From: Stutzerimonas stutzeri
GTDB lineage: Bacteria; Pseudomonadota; Gammaproteobacteria; Pseudomonadales; Pseudomonadaceae
DNA: 64,000 nt
Reading direction: 5' to 3'
Assembly: GCF_024448715.1 (NCBI RefSeq)
Contig: NZ_JAMOHZ010000008.1
Span: 62,001-126,000, forward strand
Shown here piece after piece: positions 35,272 to 43,487 of the stretch. The notes beneath the pieces are model-generated. The model did not search any database, was not told where the DNA came from, and saw only the letters and a list, made by a program, of their open reading frames with translations. Numbering within the stretch: position 1 is the first letter of the stretch; every line of letters begins with the position of its first letter. A program made the translations under genes and the position numbers.

Positions 35272-38200
35272 TCATGCCGCAGGCTCGAACAACCGCACGC
35301 TCTGCACCTCGTCGCCGCGGTTCAGTTGCTCCTTCAGCAGCTTTTCCTGCTGGCGGGCCTTGGCGATGGAGCGCTCCTTCACCGGGCCGTAACCGCGGAT
35401 CTGTTCCGGCAGCGCCGCAATCGCCACGGCGGTGCGGTAATTGGTCGGTTTGAGCTGGGTCAGGAGTTCATCAAGGTTGTGCTCGTACTCGCTGATCAAC
35501 TCGCGCTCGACACGGCGATCATGGCCGTAACCGAACACATCCAGCGGCGTCCCGCGCAGAAATTTCAGCTTCGCCAGCACGCCGAAGGCATTCAGCACCC
35601 AAGGCCCGAGTTCGCGCTTGCGTGGCTCGCCAGTGGCGCTGTCGCGCTTGGCCAGCCAGGCCGGTGCCAGATGGAACTGCAGTTTGTAGTCGCCCTCGAA
35701 CTGCGCTTCGAGCTGCTGGCGGAATTCCGGCTCGCTGTACAGCCGCGCCACTTCGTACTCGTCCTTGTAGGCCAAGAGCTTGAAGTAATAACGCGCCACG
35801 GCTTTGGACAGGGCCAGATCGTCGGCCGTATCCACTGCGCGCACGCGCTCGACCATTGCCCGATAACGCTTGGCGTAGGCCGCATTCTGGTACTGGGTAA
35901 GGAAGTCCACGCGCCAGTCGACGATCTCTTCCAACGTCTGGCAGATCGGTTCGGACGCTTCGGCCGGACGCGCCAGCCTTTCCACCGCCTCGCGTTCGAG
36001 CACCGCACGACGGCCCCAGCGGAACGCCTGCAGGTTCAGCTCAGCGGATACGCCGTTAATGGTGATGGCCTTCTCGATGGCCTCGGCCGAAAGCGGCAAC
36101 AGACCCTGTTGATAGGCGAAGCCCAGCAGGAAGAGATTGGTGGCGATGCTGTCACCCAGCAACCGCGTGGCCAGGCGAGTGGCATCGATAAAGTGAGTCT
36201 TCTCGGCGCCCACCGCATCCATCAGTGCTTCACGCATGGCCTTGCCCGGCACCTGGGCATCCGGATTTCGGGTGAATTCGGCAGTGGCCGACTCGTGGCT
36301 GTTGATCACCGCATGGCTGATCTGGTCGTTGAGGCGGGTCAGCGAATCGTCACCCGCGGCAACGATCAGGTCGCAGCCCAGCAGGAGATCGGTCTCGCCA
36401 GCGGCGATGCGCACCGCGTAGACATCGTCCTGTTTGGCGGCGATACGGATGTGCGTCACCACCGGGCCGAACTTCTGCGCCAGACCGGCCTGATCGAGAA
36501 CGGTGCAGCCCTTGCCTTCCAAGTGCGCGGCCATGCCCAGCAGCGCGCCGAGGGTAGTGACGCCGCTGCCGCCGACACCGGGAATCAGCACATTCCAAGG
36601 ACGCTCCAGGGTCGGATGCTGCGGCTCCGGCAGTTGGTCGCCCGAAATGCCACCGGCCACGGCTTCCGGCTTGCGCAGCCCGCCGCCATGCACGGTAACG
36701 AAACTCGGACAAAAGCCTTCGACGCAGGAAAAATCCTTGTTGCAGGCGTTCTGGTCGATCTCGCGCTTGCGCCCCAGCTCGGTTTCCAGCGGCAACACAG
36801 CCAGGCAGTTGGACTTCTCGCCACAGTCGCCGCAGCCCTCGCACACGGCGGGGTTGATGAAGGCGCGCTTGGCCGGATCTTCCAGCTTGCCGCGCTTGCG
36901 CCGACGGCGCTTCTCGGTAGCGCAGGTCTGGTCGTAGATGATCACCGAGACGCCTTTAAACTCGCGCAGCTCGCGCTGTACGGCGTCCAGGTCACGGCGA
37001 TGATGGAAGCTGGTGATCGGTGCGAAGGTGTTGCGGGTCGGGTATTTGTCCGGCTCGTCGCTGACCAGGGCAATGCGTTTGACGCCTTCGTCGGCAACCT
37101 GTCGGCTGAGCTGATCGACGCGCAGCTCGCCATCAATCGGCTGGCCACCAGTCATCGCCACCGCATCGTTGTAGAGAATCTTGAAAGTGATGTTCACGCC
37201 AGCGGCCACCGCAGCGCGCACCGCCAGGCTGCCGGAATGGAAGTAGGTGCCATCGCCGAGATTCTGGAACATGTGTGGCGTCTCGGTGAACGGCGCCTGA
37301 CCGATCCAGTTGACCCCCTCGCCGCCCATCTGGGTAAAGGTCTCGGTGCGCCGGTCCATCCACTGCACCATGTAATGGCAGCCGATGCCGGCCGAGGCTC
37401 GGCTGCCTTCCGGCACCTTGGTCGAACTGTTGTGCGGGCAGCCGGAGCAGTAATGAGGCGTACGCACAGTGTCGTAGCTACGGGCGGCCAGGGCTTTTTC
37501 CTTGGCCGACAGGAAGGCCAGCCGCGCCTGGATGCTGTCGCTGGTGTAGATCGGCGCGAGGCGCTTGGCGATTACCCGGGCGATCATCGCCGGGGTCAGC
37601 TCGCTGAGGTTCGGCAACAGCGAGGTGCCGTGCTCGTCGAACTCACCGACAACGCGCGGGCGCTTGTCCAATGGCCAGTTGTAGAGCTGCCCGGTGAGCT
37701 GGTCTTCAAGGATGCTGCGCTTCTCTTCGACCACCAGAATCTCGTCCAAACCCTGGGCAAATTCATGCACCGAGACCGGCTCCAGCGGCCAGCTCATGCC
37801 GACCTTGAGTACCCGCAGACCGACCGAGGCGCACAGCGCTTCGTCCAAACCGAGGTCGTCCAGGGCCTGGCGCACGTCGAGGTAGCTCTTGCCGGTGGTG
37901 ATGATGCCGAGGCGCGGATTCGGCGAATCGAGCATTACGCGGTTGAGGTTGTTGGCGCGGGCGAAGGCGCGGGCGGCGTAGATCTTGTAGAGGTTGAGGC
38001 GTTTTTCCTGCGCCAGCGGTGGGTCCGGCCAGCGGATGTGTACGCCGTCTTCGGGCAGTTCGAAATCATCCGGGATGCGCGTCTGCACCCGTAGCGGATC
38101 GACTTCCACGACAGCCGATGAGTCGACATTCTCGGCGATGGTCTTGAGCGCCACCCAGCAACCGGAATAGCGCGACAACTCCCAGCCGATGATGCCGTAG

Positions 38201-38742
38201 TCGAGAATTTCCTGAACGTTGGCCGGGTTCAGCACCGGGATCGAGGCGGCGATAAAGGCGTGCTCGCTCTGGTGCGGCAGCGTCGAGGATTTGCAGCCAT
38301 GGTCGTCACCCGCCAGCAGCAAGACCCCGCCGTGGGGCGAGACACCGGCGGCGTTACCGTGCTTGAAGACGTCACCGGAGCGGTCGACGCCCGGCCCCTT
38401 GCCGTACCACATGGCGAACACGCCATCATACTTGGCACCGGGGAACAGGTTGGTCTGCTGGCTGCCCCAGACGGCTGTAGCCGCCAGTTCCTCGTTGAGG
38501 CCCGGCTGGAAGTGAATGGCGTTCTGCTTGAGATAGTCGCGCGCTTCCCAGAGGCTCTTGTCCAGCCCGCCGAGCGGCGAGCCGCGATAGCCGGAGATGA
38601 AGCAACCGGTATTCAGGTTCTGAGCCTGGTCGCGCTGATGCTGCAGCATCGGCAGGCGGGTCAGCGCCTGGGTGCCGGTGAGGTACAGATGCCCGGTTGC
38701 GAGCCGGTACTTGTCATCCAGGCGGATCTCGGCCAATGACAT
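35272..38742 (-). CDS. Indolepyruvate:ferredoxin oxidoreductase, fused alpha-beta form (IorAB-like)
   Basis: 1156 residues, the fused form found in Proteobacteria. It oxidatively decarboxylates aryl-pyruvates (or branched 2-keto acids) to the acyl-CoA. From the N-terminus: pyrimidine-binding domain with CFISGYRGSPLGGLDKSL, a ThDP-binding domain with CSGCPHNSSTKVPEGSRASA and GIGCHYM near 450, a ferredoxin-like cysteine cluster CEGCGDCGEKSNC to CVEGFC near 630-685, and the gamma domain with GVGGSGVTTLGALLGMAA near 720. It has an Hfq/Crc-type leader and a divergent Lrp-type regulator. With phhC it could send Phe, Tyr or Trp to arylacetyl-CoA. Confidence 0.92.
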   Translation of the reverse strand: MSLAEIRLDDKYRLATGHLYLTGTQALTRLPMLQHQRDQAQNLNTGCFISGYRGSPLGGLDKSLWEARDYLKQNAIHFQPGLNEELAATAVWGSQQTNLFPGAKYDGVFAMWYGKGPGVDRSGDVFKHGNAAGVSPHGGVLLLAGDDHGCKSSTLPHQSEHAFIAASIPVLNPANVQEILDYGIIGWELSRYSGCWVALKTIAENVDSSAVVEVDPLRVQTRIPDDFELPEDGVHIRWPDPPLAQEKRLNLYKIYAARAFARANNLNRVMLDSPNPRLGIITTGKSYLDVRQALDDLGLDEALCASVGLRVLKVGMSWPLEPVSVHEFAQGLDEILVVEEKRSILEDQLTGQLYNWPLDKRPRVVGEFDEHGTSLLPNLSELTPAMIARVIAKRLAPIYTSDSIQARLAFLSAKEKALAARSYDTVRTPHYCSGCPHNSSTKVPEGSRASAGIGCHYMVQWMDRRTETFTQMGGEGVNWIGQAPFTETPHMFQNLGDGTYFHSGSLAVRAAVAAGVNITFKILYNDAVAMTGGQPIDGELRVDQLSRQVADEGVKRIALVSDEPDKYPTRNTFAPITSFHHRRDLDAVQRELREFKGVSVIIYDQTCATEKRRRRKRGKLEDPAKRAFINPAVCEGCGDCGEKSNCLAVLPLETELGRKREIDQNACNKDFSCVEGFCPSFVTVHGGGLRKPEAVAGGISGDQLPEPQHPTLERPWNVLIPGVGGSGVTTLGALLGMAAHLEGKGCTVLDQAGLAQKFGPVVTHIRIAAKQDDVYAVRIAAGETDLLLGCDLIVAAGDDSLTRLNDQISHAVINSHESATAEFTRNPDAQVPGKAMREALMDAVGAEKTHFIDATRLATRLLGDSIATNLFLLGFAYQQGLLPLSAEAIEKAITINGVSAELNLQAFRWGRRAVLEREAVERLARPAEASEPICQTLEEIVDWRVDFLTQYQNAAYAKRYRAMVERVRAVDTADDLALSKAVARYYFKLLAYKDEYEVARLYSEPEFRQQLEAQFEGDYKLQFHLAPAWLAKRDSATGEPRKRELGPWVLNAFGVLAKLKFLRGTPLDVFGYGHDRRVERELISEYEHNLDELLTQLKPTNYRTAVAIAALPEQIRGYGPVKERSIAKARQQEKLLKEQLNRGDEVQSVRLFEPAA

Positions 38743-38755
38743 GTGGCGCTCCTGT

Positions 38756-38763
38756 TTGTTTTT
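38756..38763 (-). promoter_or_regulatory. AANAANAA motif before the indolepyruvate oxidoreductase gene
   Basis: In the minus orientation AAAAACAA within GATAAAAACAAACAGGAG, directly before the ribosome site, 13 bases from the ATG. Same 16-base context as at the NSS transporter. Confidence 0.5.
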
Positions 38764-38776
38764 ATCGGAGTCAGGA

Positions 38777-38791
38777 CAACGTTTTACGTTG
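38777..38791. promoter_or_regulatory. Palindrome in the divergent indolepyruvate oxidoreductase / Lrp region
   Basis: CAACGT-TTT-ACGTTG, a perfect inverted repeat 35 bases upstream of the oxidoreductase start. It is a candidate operator for the divergent Lrp-type regulator, though it is not the classic Lrp consensus. Confidence 0.4.
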
Positions 38792-38960
38792 CCCGCCTAA
38801 CAAGGCTGTGGGGGCTGCACGGTAAGCCGTCCCACGCCAGCGTCCGGCAGGGGATCACCCCACCGTTGCGCGTTGGATAAGAGTCTGGCCGGGACGAAGA
38901 GAGATTTTCTTTCTACTTTTGCGGTGTAAGCGCGATCGCGTGCATGATCCATTCACTAAC

Positions 38961-38968
38961 AACAACAA
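38961..38968 (+). promoter_or_regulatory. AANAANAA motif before the Lrp-type regulator gene
   Basis: AACAACAA within TAACAACAACAAAACAGGAA, ending 13 bases before the ATG and next to the AGGA ribosome site. Confidence 0.45.
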
Positions 38969-38981
38969 AACAGGAACAACC

Positions 38982-39449
38982 ATGCATACTTCGCTGAGCA
39001 GCATCGACCGCAAGATTTTGCTGCTACTGCAACACAACGCCGACCTCTCCGCCGCCGAGATCGCAGAAAAGGTCGAGCTGTCGCAATCGCCCTGTTGGCG
39101 CCGCATCCACCGCATGCAGGAAGAAGGGCTGATCGAACGCAAGGTCGCCCTGCTCAACCCCAAGAAGCTGGGGTTGAACATGACGGTGTTCGTCAACATC
39201 AAGCTCTCTGCCCACGGTCGCAGCAACCTCGACGAATTCGAGCGCGCCGTCGTCGGTTATCCCGAGGTACTGGAATGCCACACCATGGCCGGCGAGTCGG
39301 ACTACTTGCTCAAGGTCGTGACCAAGGACATCGACAGTTACGAGCGCTTCCTGCGCGACCAGTTGCTACAGCGGCCGCATGTGCAAGAAGCGCATTCGCA
39401 CATCGCGATGAGCGAGGTTAAGCGGACGACAGAGTTGCCGCTGGACTGA
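38982..39449 (+). CDS. Lrp/AsnC-family transcriptional regulator
   Basis: 155 residues: N-terminal helix-turn-helix (SSIDRKILLLLQHNADLSAA, then EIAEKVELSQSPCWRRIHRM) and a C-terminal RAM domain with CHTMAGESDYLLKVVTKDI and RDQLLQRPHVQEAHSHIA. Divergent from the indolepyruvate oxidoreductase gene, which it probably activates in response to an amino acid, as BkdR and similar proteins do. The start at 38982 follows AGGAACAACC; the frame upstream to 38919 is not conserved. Converges on phnM2 with a gap of only 23 bases. Confidence 0.92.
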   Translation: MHTSLSSIDRKILLLLQHNADLSAAEIAEKVELSQSPCWRRIHRMQEEGLIERKVALLNPKKLGLNMTVFVNIKLSAHGRSNLDEFERAVVGYPEVLECHTMAGESDYLLKVVTKDIDSYERFLRDQLLQRPHVQEAHSHIAMSEVKRTTELPLD

Positions 39450-39472
39450 CAAGCGCCAAACGCCTCGACAGG

Positions 39473-40723
39473 CTACGCCGGCTGGGCAATCTCGCCAGTT
39501 CGGGTTCCAGCCGCGCTCGCCTGGGTACCGGACCAACCCGCGACAGCAGCCCGCGAATACACGGCCGTCCCACCAACCACTGTCGCGTCCAGCGACAGTG
39601 GCGAGCCGTCGAGATCGCTGAGCAGCAGCAGATCGGCGTCATAGCCGGGCGCGATGCGGCCCTTGCTCGTCCCGAGGCCCGACGCCCGAGCGGGGTTTTC
39701 GCTGACCAGCTTCCAGGCGTCGGCCAGCGGCAGAAGTCCCAACTCGGCGATGGTGAAGGCAGCCCGAAACAGGCTCGGGTAGTGATAGTCGCTGCACAGC
39801 ACATCGACCAATCCCTGCTCGATCGCCTCGCGAACGCCGATAGCGCCGACATGGGAACCACCACGAACCAGATTGGGCGCGCCCATCAGCACGGCTGCTC
39901 CATTCGCCTGACTAGCGCGTGCCGTCTTCGCGCACATCGGAAATTCGGCAATGGCGACCCCGAGTTCGCGAGCCGCGGCCACGTCTTCCGGCGTTTCGTC
40001 GTCATGCGAGGCCAGCGCGACGCCATATCGGCGAGCAGATGCGGCGAGTTCAATCGTCTGAGTTTCGCCCAGCGAACGACTCGCCTGCAGTTCTTCTAGG
40101 AATGCAGTCGTATCCGCTTCGGCCATGGAGACGCGTCGACGAAGCCCGGCCAGATAGCGCTCGACCTTTTTCGCGTTGTCCAGCGGCGGCAAGTGGTCGT
40201 TGAGTGAGAGCAGATGAATGCGACCCGAGGCGATCCAGTCCAGCAGCTCCGCGTGGCCGTCAGTATTGACCTTCTCGTGACGAATATGGATGCGTGCCTG
40301 GCAGCTGAAACGCGGCATAAGGCGATCCAGCGCACCGAGCAGCCTGCGTACCGTTTCACGGCTGCGCGGGCCGGGCTCGAATCCATCGGTGATGCTGTAA
40401 AAGAACATGGTGATGCCGTTGGCGACCAGGCTGGCGTCATTGGCCGCCAGCGCCAGTTCAAGGGGGAACTCCGTACCCGCGCGAGGCGTGATATCCCGCT
40501 CGAACGCATCCCCATGGAGATCGATGATTCCCGGCAACAGGTAGCGCCCCTGACCGTCCACCCGGCGGGTTTGCGAATCGCCCACGCCATGGCCGATAGC
40601 GTGGATCAGACCCGCTTTAATCCACACTGAGGTAGGGGTTAACCAGCCCTCCGGCGTAAGCGGACGCACGTTGTCGATAACCCAGTTCATTTCGGCTGGA
40701 CGGGAAAGCGGTTGATCGGACAT
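39473..40723 (-). CDS. PhnM-like amidohydrolase (second paralogue, PhnM2)
   Basis: 416 residues of the PhnM branch of the amidohydrolase superfamily. Metal motif PGIIDLHGDAFERDITPR near residue 65, HIRHEKVN, LASHDDETPEDV with the metal His-Asp, and a late SDYHYPSLFRAAF. The first PhnM here has HTDNLEKH and [12 protein letters not shown] at these positions, so the core is shared but the substrate pocket loop (FFYSITDGFEPGPRS versus [14 protein letters not shown]) differs. PhnM cleaves a triphosphate from ribose 1-phosphonate; this paralogue may act on another phosphorylated sugar. Last gene of phnD2-C2-E2-M2. GGAGGG precedes the ATG; upstream open frame is not conserved. Confidence 0.82.
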   Translation of the reverse strand: MSDQPLSRPAEMNWVIDNVRPLTPEGWLTPTSVWIKAGLIHAIGHGVGDSQTRRVDGQGRYLLPGIIDLHGDAFERDITPRAGTEFPLELALAANDASLVANGITMFFYSITDGFEPGPRSRETVRRLLGALDRLMPRFSCQARIHIRHEKVNTDGHAELLDWIASGRIHLLSLNDHLPPLDNAKKVERYLAGLRRRVSMAEADTTAFLEELQASRSLGETQTIELAASARRYGVALASHDDETPEDVAAARELGVAIAEFPMCAKTARASQANGAAVLMGAPNLVRGGSHVGAIGVREAIEQGLVDVLCSDYHYPSLFRAAFTIAELGLLPLADAWKLVSENPARASGLGTSKGRIAPGYDADLLLLSDLDGSPLSLDATVVGGTAVYSRAAVAGWSGTQASAAGTRTGEIAQPA

Positions 40724-40797
40724 CTGCCCTCCATGTGGCAACACTGGCGCTTCGCGCCAATCAATGAATACAGCAACGATAAAAACGAACTGGCGGG

Positions 40798-41616
40798 TCA
40801 GATGCCCTGGCGCATCAGGCGCTGGCGCAGCCGCGAGGAACACTGCTCGACCGCGTACACCAGCACGAAGATCATCAGCACGATCGTTGCCGCCTGGTCG
40901 TAGCGGAACATTTCCATCGAGACGGCCAGTTCGGCACCGATCCCGCCTGCGCCAACAAGCCCGAGCACCACGGAAGAGCGCACGGCTTTTTCCAGCGAGA
41001 ACAGGCCGGTGTTGATCAGGCTGGGCATCGCGCCCGGCAGCAGCGCCACGGCGATGCGATCCGCCGGACTGGCGCCAATCGAAGCGAGCGCTTCCGACGG
41101 TCCCGGATCGACTTCTTCCAGCGCCTCGGCAAAAAAGCGCGCACAGAAGCCGATGGTGTCGATGATGATCGTCAGCGTGCCGGCAAAGGTGCCAAGCCCG
41201 ACCGATGCCACGAAGAACAGCGCCCACGCCAGGTCCGGCACTGTGCGAAAAAAACTGATCAGCGCCCGGGTGGCGTGCAGCACACCCGCATGTGGCGACG
41301 TATTACGGGCCGCGAGCAAGGCCAGCGGGACGCTCAGCAGAATACCGATGACCGTACCGACCAGAGCCATTTGAAAGGTCACCAAGATCGCTTTGGCCAT
41401 CGGCCAGGCGCGGTCGGTGGCCGGAGGCAGCATCTCGCCGCCAATGGTGGCCATGTTCGGCAGCCCCCGGAGCAGGTCCGACAGTGACAGTCCCGCACTG
41501 GACAGCGACCAGAGAAAGAACAGCACGAACAGCCCAACGAGTACTTGGACCAACGCGCTTGGCCGCTCGAAGCGTCGGCCCAACTCAGGCGTTAACGGCG
41601 CAGTACGTTCAAGCAT
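40798..41616 (-). CDS. Phosphonate-type ABC transporter permease (PhnE2)
   Basis: 272 residues with about six membrane helices. The permease-ATPase contact loop is EALASIGASPADRIAVALLP near residue 195, and the PhnE-typical VGAGGIGAELAVSMEMFRYD follows near 235. It imports a phosphorus compound using the neighbouring ATPase and binding protein. It overlaps phnC2 by eight bases. Differs strongly from the PhnE at 52924-53718, so it is a paralogue with its own substrate range. Confidence 0.88.
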   Translation of the reverse strand: MLERTAPLTPELGRRFERPSALVQVLVGLFVLFFLWSLSSAGLSLSDLLRGLPNMATIGGEMLPPATDRAWPMAKAILVTFQMALVGTVIGILLSVPLALLAARNTSPHAGVLHATRALISFFRTVPDLAWALFFVASVGLGTFAGTLTIIIDTIGFCARFFAEALEEVDPGPSEALASIGASPADRIAVALLPGAMPSLINTGLFSLEKAVRSSVVLGLVGAGGIGAELAVSMEMFRYDQAATIVLMIFVLVYAVEQCSSRLRQRLMRQGI

Positions 41617-42394
41617 AAAAGCCTCGCAGGCTGGCCAGGGTTTCCGTACCGCTGGCGCTATCCAGCATTAAGCGCTGCTCACGCACGCCGATGATTCGAT
41701 CCGCGTAATGCAGCGCATGCTCGATATGGTGCGAAACGAAAAACAGGGTCAGCCCGTTCGCCCGCCCAAGCGCTGCGAAGAGTTCCATGACCTCCTCGCC
41801 GGATTGCGGGTCCAGGCTTGCGGTGGGTTCGTCGGCGAACAGAATGCTCGGCTCCTGCATCAGCGCGCGAGCGATGGCCACACGCTGGGATTGGCCACCG
41901 GATAGCTCGTCGCAGCGCTTGTGCGCCAGATGGGCGAGCCCGACCTGAGTCAGGCAGTGCATCGCCTTTTCTCGGTCGGTCTGGGCTGCCAGCCCCTGCA
42001 ACCAGTGCCGAGGCCCGCTATGGTGCGCGAGCGTGCCGTGCAGCACGTTGGTCAGCACCGACAGACGCGGCACCAGCCCATGTTTCTGAAACACGAAACC
42101 CACTCGGTTGCGCGCTTTGCGCAGATCGCGGCCCGACTTGCCGCATAGGCTGGTGCCGTCCAGGACGATCCGGCCGGCATCCGGCTCGATCAGCCTCACG
42201 CAACAACGCAGCAGCGTGCTCTTACCCGCACCATTGGCACCTATCAGCGCCACTGACTGGCCGGGCTCGAGGCGGAAACTGATATCGGCGAATACCGGCT
42301 TGTCGTTACTGGCGAAGCGCTTGGTCAAACCATTGACCTGTAGCGGGTAAGGCTCGGTCGCTACGCGCGGCAGTGCAGCGGCAAGACTCGTCAT
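41609..42394 (-). CDS. Phosphonate-type ABC transporter ATP-binding protein (PhnC2)
   Basis: 261 residues. Walker [13 protein letters not shown] near residue 50, signature [16 protein letters not shown] near 155, Walker [13 protein letters not shown] and the switch His in FFVSHHIEHALHYA. Energises import through PhnE2. The start at 42394 is set by AGGAG seven bases upstream; the open frame continues 64 codons further without homology. Second gene of the four-gene operon. Confidence 0.88.
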   Translation of the reverse strand: MTSLAAALPRVATEPYPLQVNGLTKRFASNDKPVFADISFRLEPGQSVALIGANGAGKSTLLRCCVRLIEPDAGRIVLDGTSLCGKSGRDLRKARNRVGFVFQKHGLVPRLSVLTNVLHGTLAHHSGPRHWLQGLAAQTDREKAMHCLTQVGLAHLAHKRCDELSGGQSQRVAIARALMQEPSILFADEPTASLDPQSGEEVMELFAALGRANGLTLFFVSHHIEHALHYADRIIGVREQRLMLDSASGTETLASLRGFYA

Positions 42395-42440
42395 GCATGA
42401 GCTCCTTTGATTGGGCGCAATAGCGGTCTGAACCGGTTGC

Positions 42441-43325
42441 TCATTCGCCGATGAAATCGGCGTATTCGGGGAAGCCCGCAGTGGCGTACATCGACCGCAC
42501 GTAGTTGTAATGGGTGTCCTTGACGTTGGTGACGAAGCGCATGCCCGAGTATTTCTGGTTGTCTTCACCTTGGAGAATCGCGGCAATCAGCGCATCGGAG
42601 TGCTCGACGAAGGCCTGACGCATCTTTTCAACCTTTTGATCGTCGACGTGGCTGCCGGCCATCAATACGTCGTTCGGCAGATCGGGACCGCGGGCGATGA
42701 CGCGAAAAGCGCCTGGCTGCAAGCCGCCTTTTTCCATTTCGTCCTGACGCAGGCTGAGGAAATTCTGGTGGTTCATGCCGATGGCCGATACATCCCCGCG
42801 CTTGAGCGCTTCCCAGAGCACCGGAATCTTCGTATTGACGACCTCGACGTCTTTCAGCGGATCGAGCCCAGCATCAGCCAGCGCCTGGATCGGCCCCAGA
42901 TGCTTGGAGGTGGAACCGACGTCACCGAGGCCGACCTTACTGCCCTTCAGATCGTCGATACTGTTGTAGGGCCCCTCGGCCATGGCAATGATGACGGCGA
43001 AGTAATCGGGGCGGGACAGGCCGGCGACGATCTTCGCGTCGGCGCGCTTTTGCATCACCACGTATTCGGCTGGGCCGGTGAGCACGAAGTCGACCTTGTT
43101 GAAACGCAGGGCCTCGACGGCCGCGGTGCGGTTGGTAACGGGCTGGAATTCAATCTCATAGCCGGTGACTTTCGACAGCTCGTCGCGGAATGCGCCGAAT
43201 TCGCGCTGCAGCTCTTCCATACCGACCAGATCGGTCACCGCCAGCTTTACCGTTTCGGCTTGGACGGCTGAAACCAGGCAAACCAGACCGGCCAGCACTA
43301 CTCCAACGTTTTTGATCAGCGACAT
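42441..43325 (-). CDS. Phosphonate-type ABC transporter substrate-binding protein (PhnD2)
   Basis: 294 residues with a signal peptide ending SAVQAET. The PhnD fold is evident: FQPVTNRTAAVEALRFNKVD, VLTGPAEYVVM and the anion-binding loop VGLGDVGSTSKHLGPIQAL, where a Ser/Thr cluster binds the phosphoryl group. Homologues bind phosphonates, phosphite or hypophosphite, and sequence alone does not say which. GGAGG precedes the ATG. Four 11-base phased repeats (Pho-box-like) lie at 43373-43416, 48 bases upstream, so this gene heads a Pho-controlled operon. Confidence 0.88.
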   Translation of the reverse strand: MSLIKNVGVVLAGLVCLVSAVQAETVKLAVTDLVGMEELQREFGAFRDELSKVTGYEIEFQPVTNRTAAVEALRFNKVDFVLTGPAEYVVMQKRADAKIVAGLSRPDYFAVIIAMAEGPYNSIDDLKGSKVGLGDVGSTSKHLGPIQALADAGLDPLKDVEVVNTKIPVLWEALKRGDVSAIGMNHQNFLSLRQDEMEKGGLQPGAFRVIARGPDLPNDVLMAGSHVDDQKVEKMRQAFVEHSDALIAAILQGEDNQKYSGMRFVTNVKDTHYNYVRSMYATAGFPEYADFIGE

Positions 43326-43372
43326 CGTCCGTGGCCTCCATCGGCTATATAGAGTCGAACCACTGTCGCAGT

Positions 43373-43416
43373 GCTATCTGACTGACGCGTGAAGGTCTTG
43401 TGATTAATCGGTGACT
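43373..43416 (-). promoter_or_regulatory. Pho box: four 11-base phased repeats upstream of phnD2
   Basis: In the minus orientation AGTCACCGATT, AATCACAAGAC, CTTCACGCGTC and AGTCAGATAGC follow one another without gaps, each with TCA at positions 3-5. PhoB binds 11-base direct repeats of the CTGTCAT type. The preceding TAGACA matches the sequence upstream of phnC. Confidence 0.65.
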
Positions 43417-43487
43417 TGTCTAGCAACTGATCGAAAAGCGCGCCTGTGCAAGTGGAGCCGCACCGCCATGCGCAAACGCGAACGGCG

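Noticed and set aside
35326..38094. Very long plus-strand open frame (about 920 codons) opposite the indolepyruvate oxidoreductase gene
   Set aside because: It is antisense to a gene with clear family motifs, its translation is rich in Arg, His, Gln and Ala with no recognisable domain, and such frames are common in high-GC DNA.
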